Shown here piece after piece: positions 8,833-14,661 of a DNA stretch of 22,940 nt (within the stretch, counting starts at the first letter, position 1; the number at the start of each line of letters is the position of its first letter). Source of the stretch: Bacillota bacterium (GTDB lineage: Bacteria > Bacillota > Bacilli > Paenibacillales > Paenibacillaceae). Both the position numbers and the translations under genes were made by a program. The notes below the pieces were generated by a model. It was not told the origin of the DNA, made no database searches, and was given only the letters and a program-made list of their open reading frames with translations. Location of the stretch: the NCBI GenBank assembly GCA_023433615.1, contig JAEZCJ010000215.1:1-22940 (forward strand). The letters run 5' to 3'.

Positions 8833-8874
8833 CATTCACCTCTAGCTGTTTTGTTGCCCGCACGCAAATGTCGT

Positions 8875-8906
8875 CGCATTCGACGTAATCAGACGCTTAA
8901 TTAGAC
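8875..8906. promoter_or_regulatory. Three short direct repeats upstream of the amidase gene
   Basis: On the plus strand taattagacg (8897-8906), taatcagacg (8885-8894) and gcattcgacg (8875-8884) recur with a 10-12 bp period, one helical turn. Such spacing is typical of OmpR/PhoB-type regulator sites. The repeats lie about 40-75 bp before the amidase start. Function is inferred only from position and period. No clear sigma-A promoter was found in this gap. Confidence 0.3.
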
Positions 8907-9020
8907 GTATTTTGTCAGGAAAAGTTGCGTAGCCGCGGGAAAAAAGGACATTGCTGCCTGCTGTCTCCGCGATACGCCCGTGATCGCGTTCTACCGCGAT
9001 TATTCGTGCTCCGCAAGCCG

Positions 9021-9056
9021 AAAAAAGCCGCCCCGGGCATCAGCCACGGGACGGCT
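9021..9056 (-). terminator. Rho-independent terminator after leuD
   Basis: On the minus strand agccg-tcccgtg and gcccgggg-cggct form an imperfect GC-rich stem followed by six T (9021-9026 on the plus strand as A). It is located 37 bp after the leuD stop. Confidence 0.85.
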
Positions 9057-9092
9057 CGAATCGACGAGATGTCGAATCCGGGTTAGATCGGA

Positions 9093-9698
9093 TTAGTAAG
9101 CTCTAGCTGCACGCTTCGCTTCGAAGTCGTTGATCGCATCCTCATGCTGAAGCGTCAAGCCGATATCGTCGAGGCCTTGCAGAAGGAATTGGCGGCGGTG
9201 CTCGTCGAGATCGAAGGAGATGCTCAGGCCGTGTTCGTCGGAGAGCGACTTGTTCTCCAGGTCGACCGTCAGCGTATAGCCTTCGTGCTTCGCCGTGCGC
9301 TGGAACAGGTCTTCAACCTGCTCTTCGCTCAGCTTGATCGGCAGAATGCCGTTCTTGAAGCAGTTGTTGTAAAAGATATCGGCGTAGGACGGCGCGATGA
9401 CGACCTTGTAGCCGTAATCGAGAATCGCCCATGGCGCGTGCTCTCGGGAGGAGCCGCAGCCGAAGTTCGCGCGGGATATCAGAATTTGCGCGCCTTGGTA
9501 GCGCGGCTTGTTCGGCTCGAATTCCGGGTTCACGTTGCCGGCCTCGTCAAAGCGCCATTCGTAGAACAGGAATTGGCCGAAGCCGCTACGTTCGATGCGC
9601 TTCAGGAATTGCTTCGGAATGATGGCGTCGGTATCGACGTTGACGCGGTCTACCGGCGCTACGATGCCTGTCAAAGATTTAAATGCTTCCACGTTCAT
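9093..9698 (-). CDS. leuD: 3-isopropylmalate dehydratase small subunit
   Basis: Small subunit of isopropylmalate isomerase, which with LeuC converts 2-isopropylmalate to 3-isopropylmalate in leucine synthesis. The 201-residue length fits the family. It shows the swivel-domain signature: VNVDTDAIIPKQFLKR near the N-terminus, then NFGCGSSREHAPWAI, then ADIFYNNCFKNGILPI. The ATG has gggagatag directly upstream. leuC lies upstream on the same strand, but 291 bp away instead of nearly touching, because a dispersed repeat element occupies the gap. The two should still be cotranscribed, as no leuD promoter stands out. Confidence 0.97.
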   Translation of the reverse strand: MNVEAFKSLTGIVAPVDRVNVDTDAIIPKQFLKRIERSGFGQFLFYEWRFDEAGNVNPEFEPNKPRYQGAQILISRANFGCGSSREHAPWAILDYGYKVVIAPSYADIFYNNCFKNGILPIKLSEEQVEDLFQRTAKHEGYTLTVDLENKSLSDEHGLSISFDLDEHRRQFLLQGLDDIGLTLQHEDAINDFEAKRAARAY

Positions 9699-9720
9699 CT
9701 ATCTCCCTTCTCTATCTAGA

Positions 9721-9973
9721 GGTTGTTCAAAAAGTCCACTTGTGATCGCGATGCCGTTGCTGACGAAGCGAATTCGACGGCGAATCTTGAACGCTGGCGA
9801 AACTTCCGGTACTCACGTAGGTATTGCCTACAAGCTTATGCTTCAGAAGTGCGTTTCCTACGGAAACGCTGGAGTTCCTCATTTTCTACCATCGTCCAAC
9901 CTAAGCGTATGCTTCCGATGCGGCGTTTCCTTCGGAACCGCTTGAGGCGCTGACAAGCGGCCATTTTGAACTT
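9721..9973. repeat. Dispersed repeat element, copy 1 (between leuC and leuD)
   Basis: Ends are imperfect inverted repeats: gttcaaaaagtccacttgt on the left and, read on the other strand, gttcaaaatggccgcttgt on the right (16 of 19 match). Two blocks are shared with the copy at 16248-16373: 30 identical bases starting cgaatcttgaacgctgg (9781-9810 and 16261-16290) and 27 identical bases starting tcctcattttctaccatc (9876-9902 and 16318-16344), plus ctgacaagcgg near the right end. Inside are two related segments of about 42 bp (9831-9872 and 9902-9945), each holding a gtttcc/ggaaac-type hairpin. No transposase or convincing ORF. It resembles a small non-autonomous (MITE-like) or RNA-structured repeat. 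Confidence 0.8.
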
Positions 9974-9989
9974 CTCATTACACCTTCGA

Positions 9990-11411
9990 TTAGTTCATGA
10001 CCTCGGATTTGAACTTCCAATCGCGCACGTCCGTGAAGCGTCCCATGATGGCTGCGGCTGCGGCCATTGCCGGAGACACCAGATGCGTGCGTCCGCCGCG
10101 GCCTTGACGGCCTTCGAAGTTCCGGTTGGAAGTCGAGGCGCAGCGTTGGCCGGGCTGCAGAACGTCCGGGTTCATCGCGAGGCACATCGAGCAGCCTGCT
10201 TCACGCCATTCGAAGCCCGCTTCGATGAAGATCTTGTCGAGTCCTTCTTTCTCCGCTTGCATCTTGACGCGGCCGGAGCCCGGTACGACGATCGCCGTTA
10301 CGCGGCTGTCTACCTTGTAGCCCTTGGCGATTTCGCTTGCGGCGCGCAAATCCTCGATGCGGCCGTTCGTGCAGGAGCCGATGAAGACGTAGTCCACCGG
10401 AATTTCGCTCATCGGCGTGCCCGGCTTCAGGTCCATGTACTCCAGCGCCTTCTCGGCTGCCTTGCGCTCGTTCTCCGTCGCGAAGCTCTTCGGATCCGGC
10501 ACGGCGGACGTGATGTCCGTGCCCATGCCCGGGCTCGTGCCCCAGGTTACTTGCGGGATCAGCGAGTCGACGTCGAATTCGACGACCGTGTCGTACGTCG
10601 CGCCTTCGTCCGTCGTCAGCTGCTTCCAGTCCGCTACGGCTTTGTCGAACGCTTCGCCTTGCGGTGCGTATTCGCGGCCGCGCAGGTATTCGAACGTCGT
10701 CTCGTCCGGCGCGATCAAACCGGCGCGCGCGCCTGCTTCGATCGACATGTTGCACACCGTCATGCGCTCTTCCATCGTCAGGCTGGTGATCGCTTCGCCC
10801 GTGTACTCGAGTACATAGCCGGTCGCGAAGTCCGTGCCGTATTTCGCGATGACGCCGAGGATCAGGTCCTTCGCCGTAACGCCAGGCTTGCGCTTGCCGA
10901 TGAAGCGAACTTCCATCGTCTTCGCTTTCGATTGCTGCAAGCATTGCGTCGCGAGCACGTGCTCGACTTCGCTCGTGCCGATACCGAATGCCAGCGCGCC
11001 GAATGCGCCGTGCGTCGACGTGTGGCTGTCGCCGCAGACGATCGTCTTGCCCGGATGGGTCAGGCCGATCTCAGGGCCCATGACGTGCACGACGCCCTGG
11101 TCGATGTTGTTCAGGTCGAACAGCTTCACGCCGAAGTCTTCGCAGTTCTTCGTCAGCGTGTCGATCTGCTGCTTCGAGATCGGATCGGTAATGTTGAAGC
11201 GATCCTTCGTCGGCACGTTGTGGTCCATCGTCGCGAACGTCAGCTCCGGACGGCGTACCTTGCGGCCGGACATGCGCAGACCTTCGAATGCTTGCGGAGA
11301 CGTAACCTCGTGCACCAAGTGCAGGTCGATATAGATGACGCTCGGCTTGCCTTCTTCCGAATGAATGACATGATTGTCCCAGATTTTCTCAAACATCGTT
11401 CTCTTAGCCAT
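9990..11411 (-). CDS. leuC: 3-isopropylmalate dehydratase large subunit
   Basis: Catalytic, [4Fe-4S]-bearing subunit of isopropylmalate isomerase (leucine pathway), an aconitase relative of 473 residues. The cluster ligands are C347 (SCTNGR), C407 and C410 (CSMC), at the same positions as in E. coli LeuC. CGDSHTSTHGAFG and the C-terminal GRQGRGGRTHLVSP motif are also intact. The ATG at 11411 has ggggtg 6-8 nt upstream; an in-frame GTG at 11420 lies within that ribosome binding site and is unlikely. A promoter and a T-N11-A palindrome lie upstream, facing the divergent lysR gene, so control by that regulator is likely. I see no leucine T-box in the short leader. Confidence 0.97.
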   Translation of the reverse strand: MAKRTMFEKIWDNHVIHSEEGKPSVIYIDLHLVHEVTSPQAFEGLRMSGRKVRRPELTFATMDHNVPTKDRFNITDPISKQQIDTLTKNCEDFGVKLFDLNNIDQGVVHVMGPEIGLTHPGKTIVCGDSHTSTHGAFGALAFGIGTSEVEHVLATQCLQQSKAKTMEVRFIGKRKPGVTAKDLILGVIAKYGTDFATGYVLEYTGEAITSLTMEERMTVCNMSIEAGARAGLIAPDETTFEYLRGREYAPQGEAFDKAVADWKQLTTDEGATYDTVVEFDVDSLIPQVTWGTSPGMGTDITSAVPDPKSFATENERKAAEKALEYMDLKPGTPMSEIPVDYVFIGSCTNGRIEDLRAASEIAKGYKVDSRVTAIVVPGSGRVKMQAEKEGLDKIFIEAGFEWREAGCSMCLAMNPDVLQPGQRCASTSNRNFEGRQGRGGRTHLVSPAMAAAAAIMGRFTDVRDWKFKSEVMN

Positions 11412-11473
11412 TAGTATCACCCCATGAATTCTATGATCGCGGGAATTGCAGCACCCTGTCGATTGTTGATCCT

Positions 11474-11503
11474 ATCTTAACATTCCGTTATTCATTGATC
11501 CAA
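11474..11503 (-). promoter_or_regulatory. Candidate sigma-A promoter of leuC
   Basis: On the minus strand TTGGAT (11498-11503) and TAAGAT (11474-11479) are 18 bp apart. This predicts a start near 11467 and a leader of about 55 nt, too short for a T-box. The weak -35 fits an activator-dependent promoter. Confidence 0.5.
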
Positions 11504-11513
11504 GATATAATAG

Positions 11514-11528
11514 CTATAGCGGCTATAG
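11514..11528. promoter_or_regulatory. LysR-type operator candidate upstream of leuC
   Basis: CTATAGC-g-GCTATAG is a perfect 7-bp inverted repeat around one base. It contains the T-N11-A pattern recognised by LysR-type regulators. Its centre lies about 54 bp upstream of the predicted leuC transcription start, within the range used by LysR activators. The lysR gene starts on the other side of the same intergenic region. Confidence 0.5.
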
Positions 11529-11568
11529 GCTGGGACTATAACCGGCAGGGCTGGCAATCGTTGGCGGC

Positions 11569-11595
11569 GGAGGAATCGGTTGTGGCGATTCCTCC
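11569..11595. repeat. Inverted repeat (hairpin) between leuC and lysR
   Basis: ggaggaatcg and cgattcctcc form a perfect 10-bp stem with a 7-nt loop. It is unrelated in sequence to the two repeat families that follow. There is no T-tract, so it is not an ordinary terminator. Confidence 0.7.
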
Positions 11596-11612
11596 GATAG
11601 TCGGCAGCATCC

Positions 11613-11806
11613 GCAAAGTGCGGCCCTTGGGGCCCTAATTGCGCACTGCATGCCGCTAACGCGGCCAAAGTACGGCCTTTCGGGCCTTACTTTGCTCGTC
11701 CGCCCAGCGCCACGCGGCATAATGTGGCAAAGTACGGACCCTGGTGCCCTACTTGCGCACTGCATGCCGTCTAACGCGGCCAAGTACGGCCTTTAAGGCC
11801 CTACTT
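11613..11806. repeat. Two tandem copies of a ~114-bp unit, each with two hairpins
   Basis: Unit 1 starts near 11613 and unit 2 near 11727. The segment tgcgcactgcatgccg followed by ctaacgcggccaa and gtacggccttt recurs at 11640-11680 and 11754-11794 with only two small indels. Each unit has two palindromes built on caaagtacggcc/ggcc-tactttg: the best is 11666-11694 (arms pair through CAAAGTA and GGCC), and 11782-11806 is similar (AAGTA, GGCC). No ORF with a ribosome binding site was seen. The loops differ while the stems are kept, suggesting structure matters. Confidence 0.75.
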
Positions 11807-11882
11807 CCGCCAATCGTTGCATCGAATCGTTAACGGGCATGCGGCAATCGCATTCGACCGCGGCTCAACTTACGCCCAGCCA

Positions 11883-12071
11883 TAACGGTCCACGAGACCG
11901 TTACCTGATTTTGAAACCCCTTTGCCAAGCCAACAACGGTCCTGGAGTCCGCTATGGCTGCTCATTGCACGGCATCCGGCGACGGAATCGGCAAGATAAC
12001 GGTTCTGAGGACCGTTATCGCCGTCCGCCCGCCTTCACGATAGAGGCTTAACGGTCCGGAGGACCGTTAAG
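11883..12071. repeat. Four spaced copies of a TAACGGTCC palindrome upstream of lysR
   Basis: Four inverted repeats based on taacggtcc/ggaccgtta lie at 11883-11903 (8-bp arms), about 11932-11953 (degenerate), 11995-12019 (11-bp arms with one mismatch) and 12047-12071 (perfect 11-bp arms cttaacggtcc/ggaccgttaag, 3-nt loop). Spacing is 50-65 bp and the sequence between them is not conserved. The last ends 41 bp before the lysR start, so it falls in its promoter or leader. They could be protein-binding sites, RNA hairpins or a dispersed repeat family. Together with the other repeats they fill most of the 701-bp gap 11412-12112, in which I see no gene. Confidence 0.75.
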
Positions 12072-12112
12072 CCCGCGACGTTACCTACTCGATACAAGGA
12101 GGCCTCACCCTC

Positions 12113-13033
12113 ATGGAACTGCGTCAATTGCAATACGTCGTACAGATCGCCGCCGAGAAGAACTTCTCGCGCGCGGCCGAGAAGCTGCATATCGCGCAGC
12201 CATCGCTCAGCCAGCAGCTGTCGAAGCTGGAGAAGGAAATCGGCGTGCTCCTGTTCCGCCGTACGACCAACACGGTCGAGCTTACGCATGCCGGCTCCGT
12301 CTTCACGGATAAGGCAACCGCGATCCTCGACGCGATCGAGCAGCTGCGCCAAGAGATGGATGACCTTGCGCAGATGCGCAAGGGCAGGCTCGTCGTCGGC
12401 AGCCTTCCGATCACGGGTTCGCATGTGCTGCCGCTCGTCCTCCCGGTGTTCCAGGAGCGCTACCCCGAGATCGAGGTCGTGCTCGTCGAAGACACGACCG
12501 CGAAGCTCGAACAACTGACGGCCAGCGGACAGACCGACCTCTCCGTCCTGTCGCTGCCGCTGTTCGATCCCGCGCTCGCCTATGAGCCGCTCGTCGACGA
12601 GGAAATCTGGCTCGCCCTGCCGCCCCAGCATCGGCTCGCCGAAGCGTCCGCGGACGCATTCCCGGCCGGCATCCCGGTCGCGGAGCTCGGGCATGAGCCG
12701 TTCATCGTGCTCAAGAAGGGCCAAGGCTTCCGCCAGATCGCCCATGATCTGTGCGCGTCGGCCGGCTTCGAGCCGCGGATCGTGTTCGAGAGCACGAACA
12801 TCGAGACCGTGCAATCGCTGGTCGCCGCGGGCATGGGCATCGCGTTCGTGCCCAGCATGGTCGCGCGAGCGCAGGGCTCCGAGTTCGCGCCGGCATACCG
12901 CAAGCTGGAAGGATCCCCGTCCCGAACGCTCGTCATCGCCAGCCGCCAAGGGCGGTATCTGTCCAAGGCTGCCGACGCGTTCATCCGCACGCTCAAGGAG
13001 ACGATCGGCGCCAGGCAGCGGCATGCCGAATAA
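12113..13033 (+). CDS. LysR-family transcriptional regulator
   Basis: DNA-binding regulator of 306 residues. The N-terminal winged helix-turn-helix covers about residues 1-60, with the recognition region FSRAAEKLHIAQPSLSQQLSKLEKEIG. A linker helix follows, then the LysR substrate-binding domain (about 90-295), beginning GRLVVGSLPITGSHVLP and including LVAAGMGIAFVPS. It resembles the CynR/AlsR branch, but the effector cannot be named. The ATG at 12113 follows aaggagg by 10 nt. It is divergent from leuC, with a T-N11-A palindrome near the leuC promoter, so control of leuCD is the simplest guess. The facing gene mtnU is convergent, so control of mtn genes is less likely. Confidence 0.95.
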   Translation: MELRQLQYVVQIAAEKNFSRAAEKLHIAQPSLSQQLSKLEKEIGVLLFRRTTNTVELTHAGSVFTDKATAILDAIEQLRQEMDDLAQMRKGRLVVGSLPITGSHVLPLVLPVFQERYPEIEVVLVEDTTAKLEQLTASGQTDLSVLSLPLFDPALAYEPLVDEEIWLALPPQHRLAEASADAFPAGIPVAELGHEPFIVLKKGQGFRQIAHDLCASAGFEPRIVFESTNIETVQSLVAAGMGIAFVPSMVARAQGSEFAPAYRKLEGSPSRTLVIASRQGRYLSKAADAFIRTLKETIGARQRHAE

Positions 13034-13039
13034 CGTCAA

Positions 13040-13077
13040 GGGGCTGTCCCCCATCCGCACCGGATGAGGACAGCCCC
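13040..13077. terminator. Hairpin terminator between convergent lysR and mtnU
   Basis: ggggctgtcc and ggacagcccc pair, enclosing an inner catccg/cggatg stem with a 3-nt loop. It starts 6 bp after the lysR stop and ends 8 bp before the mtnU stop on the other strand, so it can serve both. T-tracts are weak on both sides. Confidence 0.8.
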
Positions 13078-13085
13078 TCGCCTTG

Positions 13086-13898
13086 TTACTTGCCGAGCGT
13101 ATAGAACGACGGCCGCCGATCTTCGAACACGGGGATCCGTCCGCGCACCTCGTCCACCAGGCCAAGGTCGATCTCCGCCGTCAAGATCGTCTCTTCTTCG
13201 CCTGCTTCCGCAATGATCTCGCCCCAAGGGTCGATCACCATCGAATGGCCGAAGAACGACGTATCGCCGCTCTTGCCGACCCGATTGCACGCGATGACGT
13301 ACATTTGGTTCTCGATCGCGCGCGCGGTCAGCAGCGTACGCCAATGATGCAGCCGCGGGTGCGGCCACTCCGCCGGCACGATCAGCAGCTTCGCGCCTTC
13401 GAGCGCGAGCGTCCTCGCCAGCTCCGGAAAGCGGATATCGTAGCATATCATGAGGCCGGCCGACTCGCCGTCGAGCGTAAGCCGTCCGATTTTGCCGCCG
13501 GGCCGCAAATGCTTCTCCTCTTCCATCAGCCGGAACAGATGCAGCTTGTCGTAGTCCCCCGTCTCGCTGCCCTGCCTGTCGAATGCTCGAATCGTATTGT
13601 AGACGCCGTCCGCCCGCTTCTCCGCGATCGATCCGGCCACGACGTTGATGCCGTGCTGCCTGCCGAACGCTTCGAACATGGCACGCGTGCGCTTGCCCTC
13701 TTCGTCTGCCAACTCGCCGATCGCATCGAGCGCATAACCGGTGTTCCACATCTCGGGCAGGACGATGACGTCCGGCTTATTCGCTTCGCTTACCGCTTGT
13801 TCCAATAGGTTCGCGACGCGTTCATAGTTGGCATCGGGCTTCCCCGCATCCACATGCATCTGGATCAGCGCGATCCGCATGCTTCGGGTCGTTGTCAC
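13086..13898 (-). CDS. mtnU: Carbon-nitrogen hydrolase, methionine-salvage omega-amidase (MtnU-like)
   Basis: Nitrilase-superfamily hydrolase of 270 residues. It carries the catalytic Glu-Lys-Cys triad: E49 (VLPEMW), K118 (YDKLHL) and C152 (ICYDIRFPEL). In Bacillus, the mtnU product is thought to hydrolyse the alpha-ketoglutaramate left by glutamine-dependent transamination of KMTB. The symbol rests on the family plus the position next to mtnE and near mtnWXB; a general omega-amidase (Nit2/YafV type) is the alternative. The start is GTG 13898, preceded by aaggga at 10 nt. An ATG at 13943 overlaps the -10 box of a good promoter, so it cannot be in the mRNA from it; ATG 13880 is possible but lacks a ribosome binding site. 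Confidence 0.82.
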   Translation of the reverse strand: MTTTRSMRIALIQMHVDAGKPDANYERVANLLEQAVSEANKPDVIVLPEMWNTGYALDAIGELADEEGKRTRAMFEAFGRQHGINVVAGSIAEKRADGVYNTIRAFDRQGSETGDYDKLHLFRLMEEEKHLRPGGKIGRLTLDGESAGLMICYDIRFPELARTLALEGAKLLIVPAEWPHPRLHHWRTLLTARAIENQMYVIACNRVGKSGDTSFFGHSMVIDPWGEIIAEAGEEETILTAEIDLGLVDEVRGRIPVFEDRRPSFYTLGK

Positions 13899-13941
13899 GG
13901 CGATCCCATCCCTTCGTTCTTCAATATAGTTGTCCCCTCTC

Positions 13942-13969
13942 ATCTTATCGTGTCATGGGTTGCTGTCAA
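13942..13969 (-). promoter_or_regulatory. Sigma-A promoter of mtnU
   Basis: Minus strand: consensus TTGACA (13964-13969), a 16-bp spacer and TAAGAT (13942-13947). It predicts a transcription start near 13935, about 37 nt before GTG 13898. No S-box (SAM riboswitch) fits in such a short leader. Confidence 0.65.
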
Positions 13970-14034
13970 GATGGGAACTCTAAGGCAGCAAGGGTCACCG
14001 CGTCACAATAGCGAAGAAGAAGGAGAATGTTCCC

Positions 14035-14508
14035 ATGCTGCATGTTAATGCCCGTTCAACCCGATCTGTCCGACGCCTCGTTCTGTTCGTGCTGCTGGCG
14101 GCCTTCATGTGTTTGCTCACCGTACCGTCCTCCGCGCTGGCAGCCGCATCCGAAGAGCCGGACATGAAGCCGGTTCAAGTATTCGATGTCAAAGCGGGAA
14201 AAGTCGTGCGCACGATACCGAACGATGCGGAATACCAACAGTACGCCCAAGGTTGGCTGAAATCCGTGACCGGGCTGTCGCCCAAGGTGCGCCCGGACGA
14301 GAAGTGCGGGTTCGTATACCGCGTCCCGCTGCGGCAGCCTTATCCGCTGCAGGTCGACAAGCTCAGCTTCTCGGTGAGCGACGTGTTCCTGTTCTATTGC
14401 AAGGGCTCGGAACCGATCCTGCTCGTGTTCGATGAAGCGAGACGGCCGTATCTGCTCACAATTCAAGCGGATCTTAAGCCGTTCCTGCGAAAAATCGCCG
14501 CGCCGTAA
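14035..14508 (+). CDS. Small secreted protein of unknown function
   Basis: 157 residues. A twin-basic N-terminus, a hydrophobic core (LVLFVLLAAFMCLLTV) and SSALAAA give a Sec signal peptide with cleavage near residue 36-39; there is no lipobox at that site. The mature part of about 120 residues is mixed alpha/beta. It has VQVFDVKAGKVVRTIPND, then GFVYRVPL, and two cysteines (EKCGF and FYCKG) that could form a disulphide. I do not recognise the family. The ribosome binding site agaaggagaa is 7 nt upstream of the ATG. It diverges from mtnU and lies 153 bp before mtnE on the same strand. In that gap a cgggagcgg/cgctcccg hairpin without a T-tract is the only visible structure. A role in methionine salvage is not supported. 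Confidence 0.85.
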   Translation: MLHVNARSTRSVRRLVLFVLLAAFMCLLTVPSSALAAASEEPDMKPVQVFDVKAGKVVRTIPNDAEYQQYAQGWLKSVTGLSPKVRPDEKCGFVYRVPLRQPYPLQVDKLSFSVSDVFLFYCKGSEPILLVFDEARRPYLLTIQADLKPFLRKIAAP

Positions 14509-14661
14509 CGAGTATCTTCGGCAGAGGCACTCACTCGACAGCCTTCGGCGTCCATGCTACATTAGGAGTATTCTCGGCATCGGGAGCGGCATTGCAATGC
14601 AACCCATCACCGCCCGCTCCCGCTGCCATACGCCGAAAAAGATACGGAGTGTTGCTCGACA

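Noticed and set aside
9721..9973. Insertion sequence with transposase
   Set aside because: Only about 250 bp, and frames inside have no ribosome binding site or transposase motif; treated as a non-coding repeat.
9966..11414. Long plus-strand open frame (482 codons) opposite leuC
   Set aside because: Arg/Ala/His-rich translation without motifs; it mirrors an intact leuC with all cluster cysteines. A GC-rich antisense shadow.
11412..11470. Leucine T-box upstream of leuC
   Set aside because: No T-box sequence or terminator/antiterminator pair; the predicted leader is only about 55 nt.
11613..12071. CRISPR-like array between leuC and lysR
   Set aside because: Repeats are palindromic, of two different families, unevenly spaced and variable in sequence, with no cas gene.
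12035..13165. Minus-strand frame opposite lysR
   Set aside because: No domain motifs and it crosses a terminator hairpin; lysR has a clear HTH and ribosome binding site.
13899..13943. ATG 13943 as mtnU start
   Set aside because: It overlaps the -10 box of the TTGACA-16-TAAGAT promoter, so it would not be in that transcript.
14509..14661. S-box riboswitch or terminator before mtnE
   Set aside because: Only a cgggagcgg/cgctcccg hairpin is present; no S-box core motifs and no T-tract.
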